Positions 1 through 6,286 of a DNA stretch of 8,053 bases are shown one piece after another (the first letter of the stretch is position 1; every line of letters begins with the position of its first letter). The position numbers were made by a program, and so were the translations under genes. The notes below the pieces were generated by a model that did no database searches, had not been told where the DNA came from, and worked only from the letters and a program-made list of their open reading frames with translations. Location: the NCBI GenBank assembly GCA_019694835.1, contig JAIBBE010000037.1, positions 1-8,053 of the forward strand, written 5' to 3'. Source of the stretch: Fimbriimonadaceae bacterium (GTDB lineage Bacteria; Armatimonadota; Fimbriimonadia; Fimbriimonadales; Fimbriimonadaceae).

Positions 1-2368
1 TGTCGTAAGGAACGTTCTGCGGAAGGATCGCGCCGAAGATCGGAGCACCGTTGGCATCGTAGCTGATGTCCATTACCGTGACGTCCTTGTACAGGGTCAC
101 GTTGCCGCTGATGGTGTCGAACGGAGCAACCACGAAAGCGATCTTGTCGCCGCGGCTGTTAACCGTTGCCTGCATCACGTCAACGCCTGTGCAGAAGCCG
201 GTGGGGAGAACCACACCTGGCTCGGCCAGGGCTCGACCGATGTACTGGTTGTCATTGTAGGGGACTTCCCAGATCTTGTCGCCGTCGGGGCTGTTGACGC
301 GTGCGCCCGGAACGTACAGGTACGTTCGGACTGCGCCGCTGCCACCGTATTCGGTCGTATCGTAGTCAGAGAACGCGATGACTGCCGGCGGCATGACGCG
401 GGTCTCGAGGTTGATCGCGGGACCGCGGCCAGCCTGAGCCGTTGCATCGAGGTTGCCGACGCCGAGGTTCACAGCGGTAGCGTTACCGTTGGTCGCATCG
501 TAGTCAACGTTCGCATCGAACGACGTGTCAACGCCGGTGAAGAACGTCTTGGTTCCGGCTGCGTCGGTGACGCGAGTCGAAAGGTTGACCTTCTCGCCGT
601 AGCTTAGGAAGACCGGGCCAGTGCGTCGGCCGACCGGGGTCGGGAAGACGTCGCTGTATCGCTCGGTGCTGCCATCAGCTCGCGTGAGCCACACTTCCAC
701 GTTGCTGGCTTCGCCAACAGCCGGGAAGATGTCGAAGTCGAGAACCTGAGCGACGCCGTTGGCATCCGTCGAGCCGAAGGACTCAGCGGACATCAGCGCG
801 TTGCCGGCGCAGTCCCACTCGGGGAACAGCGTTACGACGACCTTGAAGTCGACGTTCGGCAGAAGTCGCTCGGACCAGAAGACGTTCGAGACGCCGCTTG
901 CCGGTCGGTTGAAGCAGATCGGGTCGAAACCAGCGATGGGGCTGCCATCAGCATAGAAGATTTCGGCCTGGCCGCTTCGTGCGTAACCGGGAGCTCCGTC
1001 GCGAGTTGCCGGATCCCACTCGAGGCCGATTCCGGGGTTGCCGAAAACGACGTCGATCGGAATCGTCTTGATTCCCGAGGCGCCATCCTGAAGGACATCG
1101 CCTGCATTAACGGTCAGCGTAGCGCCAGCGCCGCGGGTAAGACCCTTGAGCTGATTGCCATTGAGCTGAACGTTGCCGCCTGCTGCGGTCATCGCGACTT
1201 CCGAACCAGTGAGGTAGACAACGCCAGCAGCGTCGACAGCCTTAGCGGTAACGGTGACGGTCTCACCCTCGTTGACGACGACCTCGTTGGTCGAATCAAT
1301 CGGGGCGTTGGTGCCGTGCTGCACATAGACCTTGAGCATCGTCGGCTTGAAGTCGCCGTTACCCATGTCCACGACCGTCGTCAGCTCTTCTGGGCCGACA
1401 GTGACAGGGAAAGCACCAACTGCCACCGGCTCGCCAGTCGCGCTGTCGTTAGCAAACGCTTCGATTGCGAGGGTGTAAGTGCCATCCTTGACCTGCGACC
1501 AGTCGATCTCGCTCGTGTGAGCGGCATCGGTCGTTCGCGTGACGGTCTTCTCAGTACCTTCAACGATGATTCCGCCGTTAACCAGCGACATTCGAGCCGA
1601 CCGAGCATAACCCGGGAGACCGCGACCGTCGGCGTTCCAGCGCAGAGCAACAGTCGCGTTGCTTCGCTCATCGTCGAAGTTAATCGTTCCAGCAGCCGTC
1701 TTGCCACCGATGCTGACATCGAGGCGAGCCGACGACTGGCCCGACGAAATCACAGCCGGAGCCGTGTAAACGCCGGTTGCAGCATCGAACGAGCCGATGT
1801 TCGGCGAAACCGTCGCCGAGAAGCTGCTGTCCTGAGCGCTCGTCAAAATCGTAGCGCCAGAAGCGTTCTTCGCTTCGAAGGTGTACTGCTGGCTCTGGCC
1901 ACCCTTGAGGGTGACATCACCAGGAGCCACGGCAACGCTCGCGATCTCGGAGTTCGTCGTGTCGATGCTGACCGAGCTGGTGCCCGAGGTCGCGGTGCGC
2001 TCGATGGTCGCACTCGAAACCTTGGAACCGGTACCGTTGGTGCCCTGCAGACCTTCGATCGTGAGACGATAGGTCTTGCCGGACTTGAGACCGGTGATCT
2101 CCAGCGGGGCGTCACCACGCTTCAGAACGAACGGTCCAAGCGGCGTGTCCGTGCCGGTTTGCGCCGTGATCTTCAGCGAACCAACATAGCTCTGGACGGC
2201 CTTGCCCGTGTAGGGGTCAAAGGTCGCCGTAACTTGGAAAGCGCTCCGACCCGAGTTGCCGCCGCCACTGCCGCCGCAACCCGCAGTCAGGATGGCCGTG
2301 CCACCCAGCGCGAGTACAAAAAGTGGGTAGAACCACGTTCGCGCCTGACGCGCACGCTTGTCTCTCAT
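1..2368 (-). CDS. Large multi-module surface/periplasmic lipoprotein with Ig-like modules and TolB/PD40-like propeller start (3' end outside window)
   Basis: The frame is open without a stop from the ATG at 2368 to the window edge, giving 789 codons. The N-terminus is basic (MRDKRARQAR), then a hydrophobic stretch at about residues 12-29 and a lipobox-like LTAGC with Cys31, followed by a Gly/Ser-rich linker: a type II lipoprotein signal. The start is supported by GGAGGAG just upstream. Residues ~40-655 are beta-rich and form three related modules, each opening with a similar segment centred on Tyr61, Tyr254 (LPGYARSA) and Tyr462 (APGYARSG). Module 1 contains VSPNIGSFDAATGVYTAP, typical of bacterial Ig-like domains. 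From about residue 659 the style changes: SPDGDKI (693-699) and SRGDKIAF (738-745), 44 residues apart and followed by VTVMDI, resemble TolB/PD40 propeller blades. I infer a lipid-anchored envelope protein; substrate and partner are unknown. No recognised gene name applies. Confidence 0.85.
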   Translation of the reverse strand, partial: MRDKRARQARTWFYPLFVLALGGTAILTAGCGGSGGGNSGRSAFQVTATFDPYTGKAVQSYVGSLKITAQTGTDTPLGPFVLKRGDAPLEITGLKSGKTYRLTIEGLQGTNGTGSKVSSATIERTATSGTSSVSIDTTNSEIASVAVAPGDVTLKGGQSQQYTFEAKNASGATILTSAQDSSFSATVSPNIGSFDAATGVYTAPAVISSGQSSARLDVSIGGKTAAGTINFDDERSNATVALRWNADGRGLPGYARSARMSLVNGGIIVEGTEKTVTRTTDAAHTSEIDWSQVKDGTYTLAIEAFANDSATGEPVAVGAFPVTVGPEELTTVVDMGNGDFKPTMLKVYVQHGTNAPIDSTNEVVVNEGETVTVTAKAVDAAGVVYLTGSEVAMTAAGGNVQLNGNQLKGLTRGAGATLTVNAGDVLQDGASGIKTIPIDVVFGNPGIGLEWDPATRDGAPGYARSGQAEIFYADGSPIAGFDPICFNRPASGVSNVFWSERLLPNVDFKVVVTLFPEWDCAGNALMSAESFGSTDANGVAQVLDFDIFPAVGEASNVEVWLTRADGSTERYSDVFPTPVGRRTGPVFLSYGEKVNLSTRVTDAAGTKTFFTGVDTSFDANVDYDATNGNATAVNLGVGNLDATAQAGRGPAINLETRVMPPAVIAFSDYDTTEYGGSGAVRTYLYVPGARVNSPDGDKIWEVPYNDNQYIGRALAEPGVVLPTGFCTGVDVMQATVNSRGDKIAFVVAPFDTISGNVTLYKDVTVMDISYDANGAPIFGAILPQNVPYD

Positions 2369-2370
2369 AT

Positions 2371-2414
2371 CTCCTCCACTGTCCTTAATGGATGCTCCTC
2401 CACTGTCCGTAATG
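2371..2414 (-). repeat. Tandem 24-bp duplication carrying the lipoprotein gene's Shine-Dalgarno sequence
   Basis: Read on the minus strand, CATTACGGACAGTGGAGGAG (2414-2395) is followed 24 bp later by CATTAAGGACAGTGGAGGAG (2390-2371), 19 of 20 bases identical. The proximal GGAGGAG lies two bases before the ATG at 2368, a rather tight spacing that still leaves GGAGG four bases away. The distal GGAGGAG has no start codon at a suitable distance. The extra copy could be a ribosome standby site or a neutral duplication. Confidence 0.7.
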
Positions 2415-2441
2415 GTGTGTTTGGATTTAGGAACCGGACCT

Positions 2442-2471
2442 ATGATAGTCAAAATCACCTGGCGCTTGCAA
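2442..2471 (-). promoter_or_regulatory. Sigma-70-like promoter for the lipoprotein gene
   Basis: On the minus strand TTGCAA (2471-2466) and TATCAT (2447-2442) are separated by 18 bp, each close to the consensus TTGACA and TATAAT. Transcription would begin near 2435, leaving a leader of about 67 nt that includes the duplicated Shine-Dalgarno unit. A second TATAAT (2553-2548, minus) further upstream lacks a convincing -35 box. Confidence 0.45.
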
Positions 2472-2672
2472 CCCTCTAAGGGCCTTTTCTGCTCACAAGG
2501 CGAAATTTTCTTACCGCAGAGCCGGATTCATCTCGTTTGTCGGACTCATTATATCCAGTATTGGTGATGGCGCGTTCCCCCCGTAACATTAGGGGCAAAT
2601 CCGCGTTTTCCCCCGTTTTCTTGCGAGATTGCTCCAAAAACCGACGAAAAGGCACCGGTTTGGCACGATTTT

Positions 2673-3239
2673 TTATGCCCGAGTCCCGGGCTTGACCACC
2701 GGCAATGCCGCCAGCCAGGACGGAACCTCCTCCTCGGCAAAAGAAATTGCTTCAACTCGGCATGCGGCGAAAAATGGCAATTCCGGGAATACCTTTTTCT
2801 CACTTCGGTCGATGAGTACCCCCACGCCAACGACCTGCCCAGTTGTTCCGAGGGCCGAAATGGTCTCTTGGATCGACTTTCCGGTGGTCAAAACGTCGTC
2901 CACAACCAAGACGCGGCTCCCTTGCGGCACTTTCGCGCCGCGCCGCAGCTTGCGCACCCCATTCTCGGACTCCACATAAAGAGCTTCGACGCCAAGTTGC
3001 CGCGCGACCTCGAAAGCGATGATGATGCCACCCGTGGTCGGGCCCGCGACGAGGGTGATGCCTGCGCCTTTGAAGAAGCTTGCGATGCGGGCGCAGACTT
3101 CGCTCAAGATGTCGGGCTGCTCCAAAACCCGGAATTTCTCGACGTACAGATCGCTATGACGCCCGCTCGTAAGGATGAAGTGGCCGCGTAGAATCGCACC
3201 GCGCTTTTCCAGGAGTGGAAGGAGATCGTGTTCGGTCAT
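2673..3239 (-). CDS. pyrE: Orotate phosphoribosyltransferase
   Basis: The product (188 residues) transfers phosphoribose from PRPP to orotate, giving orotidine 5'-monophosphate in the cytoplasmic pathway of de novo UMP synthesis. The N-terminus shows the OPRT signature GHFILTSGRHSDLYVEK (residues 19-35). The type I phosphoribosyltransferase PRPP loop is VLVVDDVLTTGKS (110-122), with the acidic pair Asp114-Asp115. A basic ENGVRKLRRG segment (92-101) corresponds to the mobile catalytic loop region. The length suits the short bacterial/archaeal PyrE group. The frame extends upstream to 3383, but that part runs through the palindromic element and into the neighbouring gene, so the ATG at 3239 opening MTEHDLLPLLEKRG is preferred. 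Its Shine-Dalgarno is poor (a GAGG about 14 bases upstream). No other pyrimidine gene is nearby. It may be transcribed from the promoter of the upstream 592-codon gene. Confidence 0.93.
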   Translation of the reverse strand: MTEHDLLPLLEKRGAILRGHFILTSGRHSDLYVEKFRVLEQPDILSEVCARIASFFKGAGITLVAGPTTGGIIIAFEVARQLGVEALYVESENGVRKLRRGAKVPQGSRVLVVDDVLTTGKSIQETISALGTTGQVVGVGVLIDRSEKKVFPELPFFAACRVEAISFAEEEVPSWLAALPVVKPGTRA

Positions 3240-3261
3240 CGGAGCTATGATGGCCTCAACA

Positions 3262-3337
3262 AGAGAGCCCTGGCTTGTGTTAGCCAGGGCTCTCTGGGGA
3301 CTGAAGTCCCTTGTCCAAAAGGCGGACTGAAGTCCGC
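3262..3337. repeat. REP-like cluster of three perfect palindromes between the SurA/PpiD-like gene and pyrE
   Basis: Three inverted repeats are packed into 76 bp. AGAGAGCCCTGGCT (3262-3275) and AGCCAGGGCTCTCT (3282-3295) form a perfect 14-bp stem with a 6-nt loop. GGGACTGAAGTCCC (3297-3310) and GCGGACTGAAGTCCGC (3322-3337) share the core GGACTGAAGTCC and have 6- and 7-bp arms around GA. This architecture, short related palindromes in an intergenic space, is that of repetitive extragenic palindromic elements. In RNA the 14-bp stem lies in the gap before pyrE, and neither strand follows it with a clear T tract, so simple termination is less likely than an mRNA processing or attenuating role. No transposase gene is nearby. 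Confidence 0.7.
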
Positions 3338-3351
3338 GCTCCGGCCTTTCT

Positions 3352-5130
3352 CTATTTTGGAGGTGCTGGAGGCTTTTGGCCACCGGACAAGGGATTACCA
3401 GGGGGTGCCGGCTTTTCGTCTCGGGCTTTGGGAGTGGGCTGGTTCTTCTTGGCTTCTTCCTCTTCCTTCTTGGCCTCGGCTTCAGCTTCTCTACGCGCCT
3501 TCTCCTCTTCCATGCGTGCTTCCGCTTGGGCCTGGAGTTCGGCCTGCCGATCCTTCAGCCATCGCTGATGTTCATCGTCGATCTTCTTGAGCTCTTCGGG
3601 CGTGCCCAGCTTCGCGGCCTTGAGCTTCGTCAGCATTCCGACGATGTCACTGTCGGTCTTCGCGCCCATGGGGCCGGTGCTCACGTTGGCCTCGGCAGCC
3701 TTGATGACTTGCTCCACCGCGGCCGGATCCTTCTTGTCGAGGAGCATCTGGGCCAACTCAAGGCGAGCAGAGCCGCTCTCACTGACCTCGAGCGTCTCCG
3801 AGATAATCCGCATGCGCTCCTCTTCGAGCGCTTTCTTCTGCTCGGGCGTCTTGGCTCCACGCCAGAGTTGGTCCATCATCGCGAACTGGGCAAGAACAGC
3901 TGGACGGCGGCCTTCAGGATCGGACTCGGCCGCCTCACGAGCTTTGGCCATCAGGGGTTCGATCTCGGCCTTGAGCTTGGCGAAGTCCTTAATATTCAGT
4001 TCGCCTTTCTCCAGACGCCGTCCGTACTGATAGACCGATTCGTATCCTGGCGACTTCCAAGCGATCTTGGCCTGGTCCTTATACTTGTCCGCATCCTGCA
4101 TCGCCAGGCGGAAAGCCTCCTCGCGAGCAAGATTCTCGCGATAGGTTTCCTTTTTCGTCGCGAAATCCTTCGGCAAGTCCTTCTTCGTGGACACGAATTT
4201 GTACAGCACGGGGCCGAAGCGCATGTCGACCAATCGAACTTCACCCGGCTTCATGCCCGCCAGGTCCTTGTAGAACTCGTTCTTCTCAACGAGCGAGGCG
4301 GGCAGATCCTGGGTTTGATCCGACTTCTTCTTCCCCGCCGCAGGAGGCGTCTTTACGTATTGCTCCATGGCGGCCTCGAACGACTTGCCCGCCTTGATCT
4401 CGGCCAAGATCTTCTCGGCGACTTTCTTGTTGGCTTCGGGAGTCGCCTCGTCGCTGACCATGATCTGCTTGTAGGTGTTCTGGACGTAGTTCTTCTCCAG
4501 ATCCGCATCGCTGATCTTAGTAGTCTTCAAATAGAGATCCTGGAGGGCAATGCCGATGACGTCGTCGAGCACGTCGTCTCTTCGCGTCGGGTCGGCAAGA
4601 GCTTTAGGTAACTCGGTCTTGATCTGAGCTTCCTGGGTGGCAAAATCCATGCCCGCTTCTTTGGCGGCGGCCAGGAACTCAGCGTCGGTCGCGTTTTCTT
4701 TGATCTTCTTCTGCTCGATCAGCTGCTTGCGCATGAGAGTCTTGCCCTCGGCCATTCGCCGAAGGTAGATCTCCATGATCTTGGCCTCGTCGAGCTTCAC
4801 GCCCTTCGAAATCGCAAAGTCGAGCTTCGCCCGGCTGTCCACGATGCGCTTGAGGGCCAAGGAATAGACTTGGAACTCGTTCAGCGGATCACCACCTTCG
4901 GCCTGCATCTGCGAGGCCTGCAAGTCGAGGGCCTGCTGCAGTTGGATCGAATTGACCTTCGAAGTGCCCACGGAAAGGACTTCGGGTCCCTCTGCCATGG
5001 CCTGGTCCGGCTTGTTCTCGCGGGGCGCCTGCATCCACAAACCGAGGATGAAAACGATCACGAGGGAAATCCCGACAATCCAGGCGCACCCGGACTTATC
5101 CATGAAGTTTCGAACTTGACTTATCGACAA
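3352..5130 (-). CDS. Membrane-anchored SurA/PpiD-like periplasmic folding factor with degenerate parvulin domain
   Basis: The 592-residue product has a short basic N-terminus and one hydrophobic segment at residues 16-33, so it is probably an inner-membrane signal-anchor protein with its body outside the cytoplasm. Residues ~50-215 are helical and charged like the SurA/PpiD N-terminal chaperone domain. Residues ~218-315 follow the parvulin layout: KQIMV, a helix ending IKAGKSFEAAMEQY, then MKPGEVRLVDMRFGPVLYKFV. Both usual parvulin His positions appear replaced (Gln222 in KQIMV, Pro307 in FGPVL), so isomerase activity is doubtful and a chaperone role is more likely. Residues ~335-520 are helical without a recognised domain; ~520-562 is a Glu/Lys/Ala coiled coil, and the end is a Pro-rich tail (PPAPPK). 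The start is a TTG at 5130, chosen because CGGAG lies seven bases upstream; the ATG at codon 10 (5103) has no ribosome site. Confidence 0.75.
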   Translation of the reverse strand: MSISQVRNFMDKSGCAWIVGISLVIVFILGLWMQAPRENKPDQAMAEGPEVLSVGTSKVNSIQLQQALDLQASQMQAEGGDPLNEFQVYSLALKRIVDSRAKLDFAISKGVKLDEAKIMEIYLRRMAEGKTLMRKQLIEQKKIKENATDAEFLAAAKEAGMDFATQEAQIKTELPKALADPTRRDDVLDDVIGIALQDLYLKTTKISDADLEKNYVQNTYKQIMVSDEATPEANKKVAEKILAEIKAGKSFEAAMEQYVKTPPAAGKKKSDQTQDLPASLVEKNEFYKDLAGMKPGEVRLVDMRFGPVLYKFVSTKKDLPKDFATKKETYRENLAREEAFRLAMQDADKYKDQAKIAWKSPGYESVYQYGRRLEKGELNIKDFAKLKAEIEPLMAKAREAAESDPEGRRPAVLAQFAMMDQLWRGAKTPEQKKALEEERMRIISETLEVSESGSARLELAQMLLDKKDPAAVEQVIKAAEANVSTGPMGAKTDSDIVGMLTKLKAAKLGTPEELKKIDDEHQRWLKDRQAELQAQAEARMEEEKARREAEAEAKKEEEEAKKNQPTPKARDEKPAPPGNPLSGGQKPPAPPK

Positions 5131-5185
5131 CGTTGGTCTCCGTGCTTCGCCTCTGTTGGCCGACTGCCGGGCGAATAGCTGATTT

Positions 5186-5201
5186 CGCTCGCGCGCGAGC
5201 G
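5186..5201. promoter_or_regulatory. 16-bp perfect palindrome at the predicted 5' end of the SurA/PpiD-like mRNA
   Basis: CGCTCGCGCGCGAGCG is self-complementary over all 16 bases. It begins at about +1 to +2 relative to the extended -10 promoter at 5209-5217 (minus), so the transcript could fold into a 6-bp stem with a CGCG tetraloop at its very 5' end. It could instead be a protein-binding site between the divergent promoters. Confidence 0.4.
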
Positions 5202-5208
5202 GACAGCT

Positions 5209-5217
5209 AGTATAACA
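5209..5217 (-). promoter_or_regulatory. Extended -10 promoter for the SurA/PpiD-like gene
   Basis: On the minus strand TGT (5217-5215) directly precedes TATACT (5214-5209), a TGn-extended -10 element. No good -35 hexamer stands 16-18 bp upstream, which is usual for extended -10 promoters. The predicted start near 5202 gives a leader of about 72 nt to the TTG codon. Confidence 0.45.
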
Positions 5218-5251
5218 TGCGCGGGAATTTGTTGAGTTCCGCCGAAGGGTG

Positions 5252-5280
5252 TTGCGTAGACAGTCCCTGCATTGTGTAAA
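5252..5280 (+). promoter_or_regulatory. Candidate lexA promoter
   Basis: TTGCGT (5252-5257) and TGTAAA (5275-5280) are 17 bp apart and lie 31-59 bases before the lexA ATG. The -10 match is weak. Its overlap with the palindrome at 5276-5295 would allow autorepression by blocking polymerase. Confidence 0.35.
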
Positions 5281-5295
5281 CTAACGTCAGTCTAC
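5276..5295. promoter_or_regulatory. Candidate LexA operator (SOS box) upstream of lexA
   Basis: GTAAACTAACGTCAGTCTAC is an imperfect palindrome with 8 of 10 base pairs symmetric (arms GTAAACT and AGTCTAC). It ends 15 bases before the lexA start codon and overlaps the proposed -10. Known LexA proteins bind dyads of about 14-20 bp and nearly always repress their own gene. The motif is not one of the well-known E. coli, Cheo-box or alphaproteobacterial boxes, so the assignment rests on position and symmetry. A further half-like GTAGAC occurs at 5256-5261. Confidence 0.45.
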
Positions 5296-5310
5296 TATCG
5301 GGGTGGTGAA

Positions 5311-5940
5311 ATGGCCAAAGGATTGACGCGACGCCAGGAATCGGTTCTGCAGTTTCTCATGGAGTACATCCAAAGGGAGGGGTATCCACCCTCGATCCGT
5401 GAGATTGGAAAAGTGTTCGACATCGGCTCTCTCCGCGGGGTCACCGTGCACTTGGACGCCCTGGAACGTAAGGGATTCATTACCAGAGCGAATACGCCCC
5501 GCTCCATTCGAATCGTCCATCCCGCCTATCAGCCCGCTCAGCGGGTGATCATGCTGCCGCTGTTAGGCAGCATCGCCGCCGGCATTCCGATGCTGGCGCA
5601 AGAACAGGTCGAGGACCTTATTCCCGTTCCCAGTGAAATGGTGCGGAACATCGAGGGCGCCTTCCTGCTCAGGGTTCGCGGTGACTCCATGAACGGCGAG
5701 GGCATCTTGCCTCGAGACCTCGTAGTCGTTCGGCCCCAGCAGACCGCGAATCACGGCGACCTTGTGGCCGTGCTGCTGGGTGAGGAAGCTACCGTCAAGC
5801 GCATTCACTTTGACCCGACGGGCATCCGGCTGGTCGCCAGCAATCCGGCCTACGAGCCGATCGTGATTGATCGCGAAGATGCCCGGGTCATCGGCCGGAT
5901 CGTCGGCCTGATTCGGGACTACGAGGGGATGGCGTTCTAG
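5311..5940 (+). CDS. lexA: LexA repressor (SOS regulator, self-cleaving serine peptidase)
   Basis: The 209-residue protein represses SOS genes and inactivates itself when RecA filaments form on damaged DNA. The N-terminal winged helix-turn-helix covers residues 1-70 (LTRRQESVLQFL, then PPSIREIGKVFDIGS and VTVHLDALERKGFI). The S24-type domain follows, with the cleavage bond Ala90-Gly91 in GSIAAGIP, nucleophile Ser126 in VRGDSMNGEGI and general base Lys163 in EATVKRI. Spacing between these matches E. coli LexA (84/85, 119, 156) with a shift of six to seven residues, so the protein should be functional. The start is the ATG at 5311, opening MAKGLTRRQE and preceded by a G-rich GGGGTGGTGAA; an in-frame ATG at 5272 would add 13 residues foreign to the family and overlap the candidate operator. 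It is divergent from the SurA/PpiD-like gene. Only a repeat region separates it from ftsK. Confidence 0.97.
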   Translation: MAKGLTRRQESVLQFLMEYIQREGYPPSIREIGKVFDIGSLRGVTVHLDALERKGFITRANTPRSIRIVHPAYQPAQRVIMLPLLGSIAAGIPMLAQEQVEDLIPVPSEMVRNIEGAFLLRVRGDSMNGEGILPRDLVVVRPQQTANHGDLVAVLLGEEATVKRIHFDPTGIRLVASNPAYEPIVIDREDARVIGRIVGLIRDYEGMAF

Positions 5941-5956
5941 TCGAAGATTCCGTCAT

Positions 5957-6211
5957 TGGCAGAGCCGGGGTGCAAAAATTTCATCACCTCGGCCACCCAA
6001 CCCGAAACGTTGCGTCCGTGGCGACCCCGTTGCGTGAGGCTCCCTTATGCTGGCGAAGCAAACCTGGCAGAGCCGGGGTTGCACAATTTCATCACCCGGC
6101 CACCCAACCGAACGTTGCGTCCGTGGCGACCGTTGCGTGAGGCTCCCTTATGCTGGCGAAGCAAACCTGGCGGAGCCGGGAGCACGATTTCATCACCCCG
6201 GCTACCCGGCC
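5957..6211 (+). repeat. Tandem ~105-bp non-coding repeat, about 2.4 copies, between lexA and ftsK
   Basis: Copy 1 spans 5957-6064 (108 bp), copy 2 spans 6065-6167 (103 bp), and a partial copy 3 runs from 6168 to about 6211. Each begins TGGC[A/G]GAGCCGGG. Copies 1 and 2 share a nearly identical segment containing CGTTGCGTCCGTGGCGAC and CTCCCTTATGCTGGCGAAGC. They differ mostly by one- and two-base indels that do not keep a frame, so the block is not coding. Every copy has an inverted repeat near its start: GCCGGGGTG with CACCTCGGC in copy 1 (9 pairs including one G-T), GCCGGG with CCCGGC in copy 2, GCCGGG with CCCCGGC in copy 3, all around an ATTTCATCA-containing loop. Confidence 0.85.
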
Positions 6212-6252
6212 TCCAAAATTGCTCCCATGTCGGAACGGACTGAGGGGACCGG

Positions 6253-6286
6253 TATAATGGTCATCGTGCCCATGGATGGGCAGGAG
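6253..6286 (+). promoter_or_regulatory. ftsK promoter -10 and Shine-Dalgarno
   Basis: A consensus TATAAT lies at 6253-6258, with only a poor -35 candidate (TGTCGG, 6229-6234, 18-bp spacing). Transcription would start near 6265. AGGAG at 6282-6286 precedes the ATG at 6297 by ten bases. A short frame beginning ATGGATGGG (6272) ends in TAG at 6293-6295, one base before the ftsK ATG. Confidence 0.45.

Larger units (their letters stand above)
2369..2672. other. Intergenic region between pyrE and the lipoprotein gene
   Basis: These 304 bases hold no credible gene. Besides the promoter and duplicated leader, there is a possible weak terminator for pyrE: on the minus strand CCAAACCG (2663-2656) can pair with CGGTTTTTGG (2643-2634) with two bulged T residues, and the right arm itself contains five T residues. 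The pairing is imperfect, so it is only a candidate. Confidence 0.4.

Noticed and set aside
1316..2479. A 387-codon plus-strand open frame
   Set aside because: It is the exact antisense codon register of the lipoprotein gene, Arg-rich and domain-free; the minus strand has a signal peptide, ribosome site and promoter.
2677..2691. Hairpin GCCCGAGTCCCGGGC at the end of pyrE as a terminator
   Set aside because: On the pyrE strand it lies inside the last codons and is followed by an A run, not a T run; the T run is on the wrong side.
3240..3383. N-terminal extension of pyrE by 48 codons
   Set aside because: It would read through the REP-like palindromes and overlap the end of the upstream gene; the OPRT fold begins just after the ATG at 3239.
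3376..4611. A 411-codon plus-strand open frame
   Set aside because: Leu/Arg-rich antisense shadow of the SurA/PpiD-like gene with no recognisable domain or ribosome site.
5272..5310. Upstream in-frame ATG for lexA
   Set aside because: The added residues do not resemble LexA, no ribosome site precedes it, and it falls within the promoter/operator.
5957..6211. CRISPR array
   Set aside because: Units are ~105 bp and almost identical throughout, with no alternation of short repeats and unique spacers and no cas genes.
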